A stretch of 64,000 bases of DNA from Burkholderia cepacia (GTDB lineage: Bacteria; Pseudomonadota; Gammaproteobacteria; Burkholderiales; Burkholderiaceae). Shown one piece after another: positions 8,832 to 18,728 of this stretch (the first letter of the stretch is position 1; each line of letters begins with the position of its first letter). Made by a program: the position numbers and the translations under genes. The notes under the pieces are model-generated. The model made no database searches. It worked only from the letters and a program-made list of their open reading frames with translations, and was not told the DNA's origin. Location of the stretch: NCBI RefSeq assembly GCF_001039005.1, contig NZ_LDWR01000017.1, positions 62,001 to 126,000 on the forward strand, read 5' to 3'.

Positions 8832-9932
8832 ATGTCGTTTGCACCGAAGACCCTCGCCGCCGCGCTGGCGGTCGTTCTGGGCACTGCCGCCGGCAGCGCC
8901 GCCGCGCAGGTTCCGGCCGGGTATCCGGGTAACTACCAGGGCGTGATCGACGCCGCGAAGAAGGAAGGCAAGCTGATCGTCTACTCGACGACCGACACGG
9001 GCCTCGTGCGTCCGCTGATCAAGGACTTCGAAAGCCTGTACGGCGTGAAGGTCGAGTACAACGACATGAACAGCACCGAGCTGTACAACCGCTACATCAG
9101 CGAGAACGCGGCGAGCAGCACCAGCGCCGACGTGCTGTGGAGCTCGGCGATGGACCTGCAGGTCAAGCTCGTCAACGACGGCCTGATGGCGTCCTACGAT
9201 TCGCCCGAAAGCCCGAACCTGCCGCAATGGTCGCAATACCAGAAGCAGGCGTACGGCACGACGTTCGAGCCGCTCGCGATCGTCTACAACAAGCGCCTGA
9301 TCCCCGAGAACGAAGTGCCGACGACGCGCGCCGACCTGATCAAGCTGCTCACCACGCAGGGCGACAAGTTCAAGGGCAAGGTCACGACCTACGACATCGA
9401 GAAATCGGGCGTCGGCTTCAACTACCTGACGCAGGACGCACACGTGAACGAGAAGGTCACGTGGGAACTCGTGCGGGCGATCGGCGCGACCGGCCCGAAG
9501 CTGCAGTCGAGCACCGGCGCGATGATGGAGCGGATCTCGTCGGGCGAAAACCTGATCGGCTACAACATCATCGGTTCGTATGCCTATGCAAAGGCGAAGA
9601 AGGACAAGTCGATCGGTTATGTGTTTCCGAAGGACTACACACAAGTCGTGAGCCGCCTCGCCACCGTGTCGAAGAAGGCGAAGAACCCGAACGCCGCGAA
9701 GCTGTGGGTCGACTACCTGCTGTCGAAGCGCGGCCAGACGCTGATCGCGAACCAGGCGAACCTGTACGCGATCCGCGCGGACGTGACCGGCGAAACGTCG
9801 GCCGCGAGCCTGTCGAAGGAACTCGGCGATTCGCTGAAGCCGATCCAGATCGGCACCGGCCTGCTCGTCTATCTCGACCAGTCGAAGCGGCTTGCGTTCC
9901 TGAAGCAATGGCAGCAGTCGATCAAGCGCTGA
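8832..9932 (+). CDS. Fe3+-type ABC importer, periplasmic binding protein
   Basis: A 366-residue family 1 solute-binding protein of the AfuA/FbpA kind. A Sec signal peptide covers roughly residues 1-26 (ending SAAAQ). The body has KLIVYSTTDTG, then SADVLWSSAMD and YGTTFEPLAIVYNKRLI, common in ferric-ion and related binding proteins. An excellent ribosome site (GGAGGAAGAC) precedes the ATG. It is followed by its permease and ATPase genes. Iron is the usual ligand of the class, but phosphonate or organophosphate ligands are known, so the ligand is unproven. Confidence 0.88.
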   Translation: MSFAPKTLAAALAVVLGTAAGSAAAQVPAGYPGNYQGVIDAAKKEGKLIVYSTTDTGLVRPLIKDFESLYGVKVEYNDMNSTELYNRYISENAASSTSADVLWSSAMDLQVKLVNDGLMASYDSPESPNLPQWSQYQKQAYGTTFEPLAIVYNKRLIPENEVPTTRADLIKLLTTQGDKFKGKVTTYDIEKSGVGFNYLTQDAHVNEKVTWELVRAIGATGPKLQSSTGAMMERISSGENLIGYNIIGSYAYAKAKKDKSIGYVFPKDYTQVVSRLATVSKKAKNPNAAKLWVDYLLSKRGQTLIANQANLYAIRADVTGETSAASLSKELGDSLKPIQIGTGLLVYLDQSKRLAFLKQWQQSIKR

Positions 9933-10000
9933 TCCGCTGACTGCCGGCCACCCGCCGCATCTGGCGCGGGCGGCCCCTTCCCCTTACCGACTTCCTAAAG

Positions 10001-10020
10001 GCGGCCATCCGGATGGCCGC
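10001..10020 (+). repeat. Perfect 20-base palindrome between binding-protein and permease genes
   Basis: GCGGCCATCCGGATGGCCGC is fully self-complementary and lies 12 bases before the permease start codon. As RNA it makes a stable stem with almost no loop, or a duplex site in DNA. A stem at this place usually protects the upstream mRNA and lowers downstream translation, fitting the need for excess binding protein. Confidence 0.6.
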
Positions 10021-10032
10021 AGGGGCGAACTC

Positions 10033-11805
10033 ATGCTTTCAACCAGCACACGCGGAACGGCGCCGGCCGTTCCGCCCTCTACCGGCCAGAGCAGCGCGAT
10101 TCCCGCGCTGCCGGTCAACAGCCTGCAGCCGCTCGCCGGCATGCTGCGCTGGATCGTCGTCGCGGTGCTGACCATCGCGGTCGCGCTGCCGCTCGGTTTC
10201 ATCCTGTTCCAGAGCCTGCTGTCCGCGCCGTTCTTCGATGCGAACAAGACGCTCGGCATCGAAGGCTTCCGCTTCATCTTCAGCGATCCCGACTTCTGGT
10301 CGGCCGTGAAGAACTCGTTCATCATCGCCGGCGGGATGCTGTTCATCTCGATCCCGCTCGGCGGCATCCTCGCGTTCCTGATGGTGCGCACCGACCTGCC
10401 CGGCCGCCGCTGGCTCGAACCGCTGCTGCTCACGCCCGTGTTCGTGTCGCCGATGGTGCTCGCGTTCGGCTACGTGGTCGCGGCCGGCCCGGTCGGCTTC
10501 TACTCGGTGTGGTTCAAGGAACTGTTCGGCGTCGCGAACGTGCCCTGGAACGTGTACTCGATCTTCGCGATCACGGTGATCGTCGGCCTCACGCACGTGC
10601 CGCACGTGTACCTGTACTCGTCGGCCGCGCTGCGCAACCTCGGCTCGGACGTCGAGGAAGCCGCGCGCGTGACGGGCGCCCGCCCGTTCCGCGTCGCGCT
10701 CGACGTGAGCCTGCCGATGACGATGCCCGCGCTGCTGTTCGCCGGCGTGCTCGTGTTCTTCCTCGGCTTCGAAGTGTTCGGGCTGCCGCTCGTGCTCGGC
10801 GATCCGGAAGGCCACCTCGTGCTCGCGACCTACCTGTACAAGCTGACCAACAAGCTCGGCGTGCCGTCGTATCACCTGATGGCCGCGGTCGCCGTGTGCA
10901 TCGTCGCGATCACGTTCCCGCTCGTGCTGCTGCAGCGCCGTCTGCTGAAGACCGCGAACCGCTTCGTCACCGTGAAGGGCAAGGCCGGCCGCGCGACGGT
11001 GCTGCCGCTCGGCGTGTGGCGCTGGGTCGCGCTCGCGATCGTCGCGCTGTGGCTGATGCTGACCGTGATCGTGCCGATCTCGGGCATCGTGCTGCGCGCA
11101 TTCGTGACCAACTGGGGCGAAGGCGTGGCGCTCGCCGAGGTGCTGACGCTGTCGAACTTCATCGAGCTGTTCGAGCAGGACAACCTCGTGCGCGCGATCG
11201 TCAACACGCTCGGCATCGGCGTGATCGGCGGTGCGCTCGCGGTCGGCTTCTACTCGCTCGTCGCGTTCGCCGGCCACCGCCGCCACGACTGGGCGACGAA
11301 GCTGCTCGACTACATCGTGCTGCTGCCGCGCGCGGTGCCCGGCCTGCTCGCCGGCCTCGCGTTCCTGTGGATCTTCCTGTTCGTCCCGGGCCTGCGCGAA
11401 CTGAAGAACTCGATGTGGAGCATCTGGATCGCGTACACCGTCGTGTGGCTCGCGTACGGGATGCGGCTCATCCAGAGCGCGCTGCTGCAGGTCGGCCCCG
11501 AGCTCGAGGAAGCCGGCCGCAGCGTCGGCGCGACGCGCAGCCGCGTGTCGCTCGACGTGACGCTGCCGCTCGTGCGTTTCGGCCTGCTCGCCGCGTGGCT
11601 CCTGATCTTCATGATCTTCGAGCGCGAATACTCGACGGCCGTCTACCTGCTGTCGCCCGGCACCGAAGTGATCGGCGCGCTGCTTGTGTCGCTGTGGGCG
11701 ACGGGCGCCGTCGACCAGGTCGCCGCGCTCTCTGTCATCAACATCGCGATGGTCGGCGTCGGACTCGGCGTGGCCCTGCGTTTCGGAGTGAAACTTCATG
11801 GATAA
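10033..11805 (+). CDS. Fused two-domain ABC permease, Fe3+ type
   Basis: A 590-residue inner-membrane protein with two BPD_transp_1 halves and about twelve helices, the FbpB layout. Each half has its own EAA loop for the ATPase: EEAARVTGARPFRVALDVSLP around residue 215 and EEAGRSVGATRSRVSLDVTLP around residue 490. The stop overlaps the ATPase gene by 8 bases, so the two are translationally coupled. A 35-residue Ser/Pro/Thr-rich N-terminal leader precedes the first helix. Confidence 0.92.
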   Translation: MLSTSTRGTAPAVPPSTGQSSAIPALPVNSLQPLAGMLRWIVVAVLTIAVALPLGFILFQSLLSAPFFDANKTLGIEGFRFIFSDPDFWSAVKNSFIIAGGMLFISIPLGGILAFLMVRTDLPGRRWLEPLLLTPVFVSPMVLAFGYVVAAGPVGFYSVWFKELFGVANVPWNVYSIFAITVIVGLTHVPHVYLYSSAALRNLGSDVEEAARVTGARPFRVALDVSLPMTMPALLFAGVLVFFLGFEVFGLPLVLGDPEGHLVLATYLYKLTNKLGVPSYHLMAAVAVCIVAITFPLVLLQRRLLKTANRFVTVKGKAGRATVLPLGVWRWVALAIVALWLMLTVIVPISGIVLRAFVTNWGEGVALAEVLTLSNFIELFEQDNLVRAIVNTLGIGVIGGALAVGFYSLVAFAGHRRHDWATKLLDYIVLLPRAVPGLLAGLAFLWIFLFVPGLRELKNSMWSIWIAYTVVWLAYGMRLIQSALLQVGPELEEAGRSVGATRSRVSLDVTLPLVRFGLLAAWLLIFMIFEREYSTAVYLLSPGTEVIGALLVSLWATGAVDQVAALSVINIAMVGVGLGVALRFGVKLHG

Positions 11806-12865
11806 GCTCATCGTCGACGACCTGCATCTCAGCTACGGCGTCAATCCGATCCTCAAGGGCGTGTCGTTCGAACTGAAGGCCGGCGAAGTCGTCTGCCTGC
11901 TCGGCGCGTCGGGCAGCGGCAAGACCACGCTGCTGCGCGCGGTGGCCGGCCTCGAACAGCCGTCCGAAGGACGCATCCAGCTCGACGACCGCGTGTTCTT
12001 CGACGGCGCGCGACGCGTCGACCTGCCCGTCGAGCAGCGTTCGCTCGGCCTCGTGTTCCAGTCGTACGCGCTGTGGCCGCACCGCACCGTCGCCGACAAC
12101 GTCGGCTACGGGCTGAAGCTGCGCCGCGTCGCGCCGGCCGAACAGAAGCGCCGCGTGCAGAGCGCGCTCGACCAGCTCGGCCTCGGCCATCTCGCGGAAC
12201 GCTTTCCGCACCAGCTGTCGGGCGGCCAGCAGCAACGCGTCGCGATCGCACGCGCGCTCGTCTACAACCCGCCGGTGATCCTGCTCGACGAGCCGCTGTC
12301 GAACCTCGACGCAAAGCTGCGCGAGGAAGCGCGCGCATGGCTGCGCGAGCTGATCGTGTCGCTCGGGCTGTCGGCCCTGTGCGTGACGCACGACCAGACC
12401 GAAGCGATGGCGATGTCCGACCGCATCCTGCTGCTGCGCAACGGCCGCATCGAGCAGGAAGGCACGCCGGCCGAGCTGTACGGCGCGCCGCGCTCGCTGT
12501 ACACGGCCGAATTCATGGGCAGCAACAACCGGATCGACGCACGTGTCGCCGCGATCGACGGCGAATGCGTGACGCTCGCCGGCGACGGCTGGGAAATCCG
12601 TGCGATGGCGCGCGACACGTTCGCGCCGGGCCAGGACGCGCAGGCCGTCATCCGTCTCGAACGCGTGCAGGTGACCGACGGCCCGGGCGCGAACCGGCTG
12701 CAGGCCGACCTCGTCACGTCGATGTATCTCGGCGACCGCTGGGAATACCTGTTCCATTGCGGCGACATGCGCCTGCGCGCGTTCGGCAACGTGCCGCGTG
12801 CGGCCGGCAAGCACTGGATCGAATTCCCGACCAACGACTGCTGGGCGTTCGCGAAAGCGGGCTGA
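11798..12865 (+). CDS. ABC importer ATPase (FbpC/PotA type)
   Basis: A 355-residue ATP-binding subunit. Walker [12 protein letters not shown] near residue 40, signature [15 protein letters not shown] near 135, Walker [15 protein letters not shown], and switch His in CVTHDQTEA. The last 110 residues form a TOBE-type regulatory domain. It energises the fused permease just upstream. It starts inside the permease gene, with an 8-base overlap. Confidence 0.93.
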   Translation: MDKLIVDDLHLSYGVNPILKGVSFELKAGEVVCLLGASGSGKTTLLRAVAGLEQPSEGRIQLDDRVFFDGARRVDLPVEQRSLGLVFQSYALWPHRTVADNVGYGLKLRRVAPAEQKRRVQSALDQLGLGHLAERFPHQLSGGQQQRVAIARALVYNPPVILLDEPLSNLDAKLREEARAWLRELIVSLGLSALCVTHDQTEAMAMSDRILLLRNGRIEQEGTPAELYGAPRSLYTAEFMGSNNRIDARVAAIDGECVTLAGDGWEIRAMARDTFAPGQDAQAVIRLERVQVTDGPGANRLQADLVTSMYLGDRWEYLFHCGDMRLRAFGNVPRAAGKHWIEFPTNDCWAFAKAG

Positions 12866-13022
12866 CCCGAGCGCGGCGGCCCACGCGCCGCCGCGCATGC
12901 ACCGCGCGCATCCCGCCAGGCGATGACTTGCATGACCGGCGGACGTCTTTGGGCGTCCGTCGCGGGCTGCCGCGCGCCGCATCCGTTTCACCCAACCCAC
13001 AAGAACCAAGGAGACACCGTCA

Positions 13023-14114
13023 ATGAAGTCACGCGCAGAACGTTCGATTCGCACAGTAGTCCTTACGGGCTCGGCCGCCGCGGCCTGCATCGCCGCGCCC
13101 GCCGCGCACGCGCAGTCGTCGGTCACGATGTACGGGATCATGGATGCCGGCATCGAATTCGCGAACCATGCGGCGCCGGAGGGCGGCAATTCGGTCAAGC
13201 TCAAGTCGGGCAACAAGAACACGTCGCGCTGGGGCCTGCGCGGCGTCGAGGATCTCGGCGGCGGGCTGAAGGCGGTGTTTCGCCTCGAAAGCGGGATCGA
13301 TCTCGCGAACGGCACGTCGGACGACGGCCCCGACTCGATCTTCGCGCGCCGCGCGACGGTCGGCCTGAAAGGCAAATGGGGCGAGCTGTCGCTTGGCCGC
13401 AACTTCACCGTCACCTACGACTACATGCTGCCGTTCGACCCGATGGGTTACGCGCAGAACTACTCGTGGGCGACGTCGTCGATGGCGACGGGCGGCCGCA
13501 AGGACGGCATGTTCACGCGCTCGTCGAACGCGGTGCGCTACGACGGCGAATTCAGCGGCTTCAAGTTCGGCGCGCTGTACGGCTTCGGCAACGTGCCGGG
13601 CAGCGTAAAGACCAGCTCGAAGTACGACATCGCGCTCGGCTACGAGACCGGCCCGTTCGCGGCCGTGGTCACGTTCGACCGGCAGAACGGCGCGGCCGAC
13701 AGCGTCACGCCGGCCGACACGGTCAACTATATCCAGGGCATCCACGCGGGCCTGAGCTACGACTTCGGCAACCTGAAGACGATGGCCGGCTACCGCAATT
13801 ACAAGCGCACGTTCCGCACCACGGCGGCAAACCAGCTGAGCGACATGGCCTGGGTCGGCGGGTCGTACCAGTTCACGCCGACGTTCTCGCTGATCGCGGC
13901 CGTCTATCACCAGAACGTCAAGGGCGGCACGGATGCCGATCCGACGCTCGTGTCGCTGCGTGCGCAGTACGCGCTGTCGAAGCGCACGGTGTTGTACGCG
14001 GCCGGCGCGTTCGCGATCGCGAAGCACGACCAGAAGGTTGGTGTGTCGCGCGACTTCAACGGGTACGGCACGACGCAGGTCGGTGTCACGGCGGGGATTC
14101 AGCAGCGGTTCTGA
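13023..14114 (+). CDS. Gram-negative Porin_4 (OmpC-like) outer-membrane porin
   Basis: A 363-residue trimeric-porin type protein. Signal peptide about residues 1-30 ending AHAQS, then the family start SSVTMYGIMDAGIEFANH and the segments SRWGLRGVEDLGGGLKAVFRLESG and ARRATVGLKGKWGELSLGRN. It ends with a C-terminal Phe (GIQQRF), the outer-membrane assembly signal. It follows the ABC operon by 157 bases; GGACG...CGTCC can pair at about 12942-12959 in the gap, so it probably has its own transcript. Confidence 0.93.
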   Translation: MKSRAERSIRTVVLTGSAAAACIAAPAAHAQSSVTMYGIMDAGIEFANHAAPEGGNSVKLKSGNKNTSRWGLRGVEDLGGGLKAVFRLESGIDLANGTSDDGPDSIFARRATVGLKGKWGELSLGRNFTVTYDYMLPFDPMGYAQNYSWATSSMATGGRKDGMFTRSSNAVRYDGEFSGFKFGALYGFGNVPGSVKTSSKYDIALGYETGPFAAVVTFDRQNGAADSVTPADTVNYIQGIHAGLSYDFGNLKTMAGYRNYKRTFRTTAANQLSDMAWVGGSYQFTPTFSLIAAVYHQNVKGGTDADPTLVSLRAQYALSKRTVLYAAGAFAIAKHDQKVGVSRDFNGYGTTQVGVTAGIQQRF

Positions 14115-14262
14115 GCCTGAAGCGGCGGGCGGCGACGGGCGTCTTTCGCGCGCGGCCGCCCTGCTTTCGCCCCACGCGCGGCAGGATCACGACGGCTAGC
14201 CGGTTGTCGCTGCACGGCTCGTTCGTCGCACCGCGCCTGGCCCGCTGTGGTTCGATCGCCGT

Positions 14263-15225
14263 TCACTCGTCCCGCATCGTGAACACCGTGCGCACGAGGC
14301 TGTTCGCATCACCCCAGTGTTCGCCGACCGCCGACAGCGGCACGGTGCGCGTATCGATCACCAGCCGCGCCGGCCCGGCCGCGTCGAACACGCCGCGCAC
14401 CGAGTCCAGCAAACGCGGCAGCGATACGCTGCCGATACCGCTACCCATCAATTCGATCGCGGTGGCGCGCAATACGGCGCCCGGCAGCAGCACGTCCGCG
14501 CCGCCGATCGAGCCTATCTGAACGAAACGCAGCCGGCGCCCATCGGGCGTCGCCTTCGCTGCGGCAACCAGCAGCGTCCGCGCGCTGGCACCCCACAGGT
14601 AGTCGAGCACGACATCAACACCCGCGCGGAAATGCGGTTCGAGCGCACGCGCCAGATGCGCATCGTCCTGCTGCAGCGACACGACGGCGTCTGCACCCGC
14701 GTTCAGCAAGGCGTCCAGCGCAGCCGCGTTGCGGCCCGTCGCGATCACCTTTGCAGCGCCGAGATGCTTCGCGATCCGCACCGCCAGCCGCCCCGACGTC
14801 CCCGTCGCACCGTTGACGAGCACCGTCTCGCCCGCGACGAGCCGCGCGCGTTCGGTCAGCGCGGCCCACGACGACATCCCGGGAATCGCGATCGCCGCGG
14901 CCGTGACGTCGTCGAGCGCGTCCGGCAGCGGCACGCACCGCGCATCGGGCACGATCGTGCGCTCGGACATCGCGCCGAACGGCACGGGCGCACCGAAGAA
15001 ATAGACGCGCTGCCCGTCGTCGAGGCGGCCGACGCCATCGACGCCGACGACGAACGGATAGCCTCCGTCCGACGAGTAATGCGTGCCGGACGCACGCCCC
15101 TGAGCGATCCGGCTCAGCGCGGATGCCGTCACGTCGATCAGGCTGTGGCCCGGCATCGCGCGCGGCGGTTCGAATTCCATATGGACCGGACGCTCGCCGG
15201 CGCCCGTCACGACTGCAGCTTTCAT
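14263..15225 (-). CDS. Zinc-independent quinone oxidoreductase/MDR-family alcohol dehydrogenase
   Basis: About 320 residues from MKAAVVTGAGERP; the AAGGAGCCAAG ribosome site just before this ATG decides against the longer frame. GroES-like N-terminal domain and Rossmann NAD(P) domain (ETVLVNGATGTSGRLAVRIAKHLGA). No structural-zinc Cys cluster is visible, which fits the quinone oxidoreductase branch. A small conserved-looking gene precedes it by 46 bases in the same direction, and an AraC regulator diverges, so the three may be one regulatory unit. Confidence 0.85.
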   Translation of the reverse strand: MKAAVVTGAGERPVHMEFEPPRAMPGHSLIDVTASALSRIAQGRASGTHYSSDGGYPFVVGVDGVGRLDDGQRVYFFGAPVPFGAMSERTIVPDARCVPLPDALDDVTAAAIAIPGMSSWAALTERARLVAGETVLVNGATGTSGRLAVRIAKHLGAAKVIATGRNAAALDALLNAGADAVVSLQQDDAHLARALEPHFRAGVDVVLDYLWGASARTLLVAAAKATPDGRRLRFVQIGSIGGADVLLPGAVLRATAIELMGSGIGSVSLPRLLDSVRGVFDAAGPARLVIDTRTVPLSAVGEHWGDANSLVRTVFTMRDE

Positions 15226-15271
15226 CTTGGCTCCTTGTATCGGGGATCTCGATCGACGGCTCCGGCAGGCA

Positions 15272-15523
15272 TCAGCGTGCGTCGAGCCACGCACGCAGCG
15301 CGGGATCGCGCACTTCCATCACGTCGAACAGGCCAAGCGCGCGCAGTGCCGGCAACGCGTCGAGCGTGTCGGCCTCCGCGCTCGCCCGGTCGGCGGGCGC
15401 GGCGTTCGGATCGGTCAGCACACGCGCGTTGACCAGAAACGCGCCGATGGTGCCCTTGCGGATCGTCGTTCCGCCGGCCTCGATCCGGTCGGCATGGTCG
15501 GGAAGCATTTGTTCGGCTCGCAT
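15272..15523 (-). CDS. Small hypothetical protein upstream of quinone oxidoreductase
   Basis: 83 residues beginning MRAEQMLPDHADRIEAGG. It contains the stretch TTIRKGTIGAFLVNARVL and ends in an Asp/Arg-rich helix. Soluble, no signal. I do not recognise the family. Reading direction, spacing to the downstream dehydrogenase and normal third-position GC bias support coding. The start is 95 bases from the divergent AraC gene. Confidence 0.6.
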   Translation of the reverse strand: MRAEQMLPDHADRIEAGGTTIRKGTIGAFLVNARVLTDPNAAPADRASAEADTLDALPALRALGLFDVMEVRDPALRAWLDAR

Positions 15524-15618
15524 CGTGTCGTACTCCGGTTGTCATCGATGGAGGCAGTGTAGGCGTGCGAAGCCGGCCGATCTCCGGTATAACAGCCATT
15601 CGATACCGTTATCCGGCC

Positions 15619-16428
15619 ATGTCCGATCCACTCCTGCCCGCCCGATTCGTCGTGTCCGACGATGGCCCGTTCGTCGTCGCCGCCGTCCTGTCGCAACGCG
15701 ACCCACGTATCACCGCACCGCACGCGCATGCGCGCGGTCAGCTCGTCGGCGCGCTCAGCGGACTGCTGACGATCGGTCTCGACGACCAGGACTGGGTCGT
15801 ACCGGCGATCCATGCGATCTGGATTCCGCCGCATTGCCGGCATTCGCTGCGTTCGTTCGGGCCGATTTCCGGCTGGTCGGCGTTCGTCGCGGAAGCGCGC
15901 TGCGCGGCACTGCCCGACACGCCGCGCGCGATTCGCACGTCGCCGCTGCTGCGCGAAGCCGTGCAGCGCGCCGCAAGCTGGGGCGATGCGGAACTGGATG
16001 CCGCGCAGACGCGGATCGCCGACGTGATCCTCGATGAAATCGCGTTATCGGAAGTCGAAGCGCTGGGGCTGGTGCGGCCGCAGGACCCGCGGCTGATGAA
16101 GATCACCGATGCGCTTGCCGCGGATCTCGCGGACAACCGGCGACTGGAGGAATGGGCGGAATGGGCCGGCATCAGCGCACGGACAATGAGCCGCCGCTTC
16201 GTCGCCGAGACGGGGCTGACGTTCGCGCAGTGGCGTCAGCAGGCGAGGCTGCTGCGTGCGCTGGAGAAAATCGCCGACGGCGTGCCGGTGACGACGATCG
16301 CGCTCGATCTCGGGTACGACAACGTGAGCGCGTTCATCGACATGTTCCGGCGGGCGTTGGGGACGACGCCGGGGCGGTATATGGACGTAGCAAGATCGGC
16401 AGTCGGGACAACGGAAAGTCAGTCATAA
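15619..16428 (+). CDS. AraC-family transcriptional regulator
   Basis: About 269 residues from MSDPLLPARF; 18 further codons could be read upstream but run into the promoter region. N-terminal cupin-like sensor domain (APHAHARGQLVGALSG, then WIPPHCRHSLRSFG), C-terminal double helix-turn-helix (WAEWAGISARTMSRRFVAETGLTFAQWRQQARLL and VTTIALDLGYDNVSAFIDMFRRALGTTPGRY). Divergent from the small gene/oxidoreductase pair, which it probably controls. Confidence 0.9.
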   Translation: MSDPLLPARFVVSDDGPFVVAAVLSQRDPRITAPHAHARGQLVGALSGLLTIGLDDQDWVVPAIHAIWIPPHCRHSLRSFGPISGWSAFVAEARCAALPDTPRAIRTSPLLREAVQRAASWGDAELDAAQTRIADVILDEIALSEVEALGLVRPQDPRLMKITDALAADLADNRRLEEWAEWAGISARTMSRRFVAETGLTFAQWRQQARLLRALEKIADGVPVTTIALDLGYDNVSAFIDMFRRALGTTPGRYMDVARSAVGTTESQS

Positions 16429-16593
16429 CCCATCCGCAGGGCTTGCGCCTGCGCACTCAATTCCGCCATCGCATCCGGGATTGCATTCGATTCAAGCGAG
16501 GCCATCCGGTCCCTTTGCGAAACCTTGCGCCGATGCTCCGATTCGTCAGGCAGTATGTCTGTTTTGCTTGGCATATCGGTCAGCACCCGTCGC

Positions 16594-17400
16594 TCAATAC
16601 GTCGTGTCACCATTCTTTTGCGCCGGTCGAGATACCCCCTTGAACTGCGCCGCCAACCGCTCCGCGCTTCGCGCAAGCAACGTCGTATCGACCCCGACCG
16701 CGACGAACAACGCGCCCGCTTCCAGATAGCGTCGCGCAGCCGCTTCGTCCGCACTCAGAATGCCCGGCGCCTTGCCGGCCGCCTTGATCGTGCGAATCGC
16801 GCCGTCGATCGCGGCCTGCACGTCCGGGTGCCCCGGATTGCCGAGATGCCCGAGATCGGCTGCCAGGTCGGCCGGCCCGATGAACACGCCGTCGACGCCT
16901 TCGACCCGTGTTATCGCGTCGATCGCATCGAGCCCCGCGCGCGTCTCGACCTGCACGAGCACGGCCATCTCGTCGTTCGCGCGGTGCAGGTAATCGCCGA
17001 CGCGATTCCATCGCGACGCGCGCGCCAGCGCGCTGCCGACGCCGCGAATCCCGTGCGGCGGGTAACGCGTCGCGGCAACGGCCGCGCGCGCTTCGTCGGC
17101 GCTCTGCACCATCGGCACGAGCAGCGTCTGCGCGCCGAGATCGAGCACCTGCTTGACGATCACCGGATCGTTCCACGGCACGCGCACGACCGGATGCGAC
17201 GGATACGGCGCGATCGCCTGCAACTGCGCGAGGATCGTCGGCACCGTGTTCGGCGCATGCTCGCCGTCGATCAGCAGCCAGTCGAAACCGGCGCCCGCGA
17301 CCACTTCGGCGCTATACGGATTCGCGAGCCCGAGCCACAGCCCGACCTGCGCGTCGCCGCGCGCGAGCGCGGCCTTGAAGACATTCGACGGAATCTGCAT
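16594..17400 (-). CDS. hpaI: 4-hydroxy-2-oxoheptanedioate aldolase
   Basis: A 268-residue class II, metal-dependent aldolase that splits 4-hydroxy-2-oxoheptanedioate into pyruvate and succinic semialdehyde, the last step of the homoprotocatechuate meta pathway. Family segments: [29 protein letters not shown] with the catalytic His, [15 protein letters not shown] with the metal Glu, and [16 protein letters not shown]. Last gene of the leftward hpa operon, 7 bases after hpaH. Confidence 0.93.
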   Translation of the reverse strand: MQIPSNVFKAALARGDAQVGLWLGLANPYSAEVVAGAGFDWLLIDGEHAPNTVPTILAQLQAIAPYPSHPVVRVPWNDPVIVKQVLDLGAQTLLVPMVQSADEARAAVAATRYPPHGIRGVGSALARASRWNRVGDYLHRANDEMAVLVQVETRAGLDAIDAITRVEGVDGVFIGPADLAADLGHLGNPGHPDVQAAIDGAIRTIKAAGKAPGILSADEAAARRYLEAGALFVAVGVDTTLLARSAERLAAQFKGVSRPAQKNGDTTY

Positions 17401-17407
17401 CGCTCGC

Positions 17408-18211
17408 TCACTCGAAGTAGCACTGAATCGTCCCGAGCGGGCCGTAGTCGACGCTGAACGTGTCGCCCGGCCGCGCCGCGCACGGCCGCGTGAACGAGCC
17501 GCCGAGCACGATCTGCCCGGGTTCCAGCGCGACGTCGAAGCGCGACAGCCGGTTCGCGAGCCACACGACGCCGTTCGCCGGATGGTTCAGCACGCCGGCC
17601 GCGACGCCCGTCTCCTCGACCACGCCGTTGCGCGACATGATCGCCGCGACCCAGCGCAGGTCGACGTCGTGCGGCTTCACCGGCCGCCCGCCGATCACGA
17701 CACCCGCGTTCGCGGCGTTGTCGGCGATCGTGTCGAACACCTTGCGCGGCCGTTTCGTATCGGGGTCGATCGACTGGCTGCGCGCGTCGATGATCTCGAG
17801 CGCGGGCACGACGTAATCGACCGCGTCGTACACGTCGAAGATCGTGCAGTCCGGGCCCGAGAGCCGCTTGCCGAGCACGAACGCGAGTTCGACCTCGACG
17901 CGCGGCACGATGAAGCGACTGGTCGGGATCGTGCCGCCGTCCGCGAAGAACATGTCGTCGAGCAGCGCACCGTAGTCGGGTTCGTCGATCTGCGACGTGT
18001 TCTGCATCGCCTTCGACGTGAGGCCGATCTTGTGTCCCTTCAGCGTGCGGCCTTCCGCGAGCTTGAGAGACACCCACGCGCGCTGGATCGCATACGCGTC
18101 GTCGATCGTGATGTCGGGATGGTCGAGCGAGATCTGGCGGATCTGCGTGCGCGCGCGCTCGGCGTCGTGCAGACGCTGCGCAAGCTGGTCGATGAGGGCG
18201 GGTTCGAGCAT
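17408..18211 (-). CDS. hpaH: 2-oxo-hept-3-ene-1,7-dioate hydratase
   Basis: About 267 residues from [14 protein letters not shown]; the in-frame extension upstream would overlap hpaF and is not needed. A fumarylacetoacetase-fold hydratase with [29 protein letters not shown], and the metal-site stretch [15 protein letters not shown]. It hydrates 2-oxohept-3-enedioate before HpaI cleavage. Lies between hpaF (20-base gap) and hpaI. Confidence 0.93.
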   Translation of the reverse strand: MLEPALIDQLAQRLHDAERARTQIRQISLDHPDITIDDAYAIQRAWVSLKLAEGRTLKGHKIGLTSKAMQNTSQIDEPDYGALLDDMFFADGGTIPTSRFIVPRVEVELAFVLGKRLSGPDCTIFDVYDAVDYVVPALEIIDARSQSIDPDTKRPRKVFDTIADNAANAGVVIGGRPVKPHDVDLRWVAAIMSRNGVVEETGVAAGVLNHPANGVVWLANRLSRFDVALEPGQIVLGGSFTRPCAARPGDTFSVDYGPLGTIQCYFE

Positions 18212-18231
18212 GGTCGGATCGGGAATGGGGT

Positions 18232-18624
18232 TCAGCCGGCCCGCTTGTAGCGGGCGTGGATGTTGTTGTGCTTGTACGAGCCGCTTTCGCTGAACTCGGT
18301 CAGCTCCATCGACAGCGCGAGGTAGCGTTTCGTGTACAGCTCGGCGAAATGCGCCTTGATCGCGTCGAACAGCGCGTCGCATGCGGCCTTCTTCGTTTCG
18401 TCGCTGCGGCCCGAGCCGATCTTCAGCGTCACATGGACGAACGCGTCGTCCTCCGTGCCGTCGGCGACGCAGTAGTCCTGCAGTTCGATCGCGCGCGAGC
18501 GGATACCGCCCGTCGGGAACACGCCGCCCTGCGCGATCAGCGTTGCATTGATCGTGCGCAGCAGCGCGGGGATGCGCGCGTCGTCGCGGATGTTCGCGGT
18601 GTATTCGACGACGATGTGTGGCAT
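18232..18624 (-). CDS. hpaF: 5-carboxymethyl-2-hydroxymuconate Delta-isomerase
   Basis: 130 residues, CHMI family of the tautomerase superfamily. After removal of Met the N-terminal Pro ([12 protein letters not shown]) is the expected catalytic base. It isomerises CHM to its oxo form ahead of the decarboxylase. Start fixed by the Pro and by comparison with the usual length of about 125. A 104-base gap with a hairpin repeat separates it from hpaD. Confidence 0.92.
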   Translation of the reverse strand: MPHIVVEYTANIRDDARIPALLRTINATLIAQGGVFPTGGIRSRAIELQDYCVADGTEDDAFVHVTLKIGSGRSDETKKAACDALFDAIKAHFAELYTKRYLALSMELTEFSESGSYKHNNIHARYKRAG

Positions 18625-18639
18625 AGCAATTCTCCTGTC

Positions 18640-18673
18640 GACCCGAGTTAGCGCTTTAGCGGTTACTCGGGTC
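18640..18673 (-). repeat. Intergenic hairpin repeat, copy 1 (hpaD-hpaF gap)
   Basis: GACCCGAGT and ACTCGGGTC form a 9-bp stem enclosing a 3x3 internal loop, a 3-bp CGC/GCG stem and a TTTA tetraloop. The trailing GTCCCATGC is shared with the copies in the next gap. It is transcribed within the hpa operon, so it acts, if at all, as RNA structure between cistrons. Confidence 0.75.
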
Positions 18674-18728
18674 CCATGCATAGCAGTCGGATGTCGATTG
18701 TCGATTGTCGGATGCGGGGCGGCGCCGT

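Noticed and set aside
10039..11811. 590-codon open frame on the minus strand
   Set aside because: It mirrors the ABC permease almost base for base, is rich in His/Arg/Asp/Glu repeats and has no family signature. High GC makes such shadows common here; the same applies to 3507-4976 plus, 25949-27853 minus and 48821-51115 minus.
15226..15294. Longer start for the quinone oxidoreductase
   Set aside because: The additional 23 residues are Arg/Ser-rich, and the AAGGAG site clearly serves the inner ATG.
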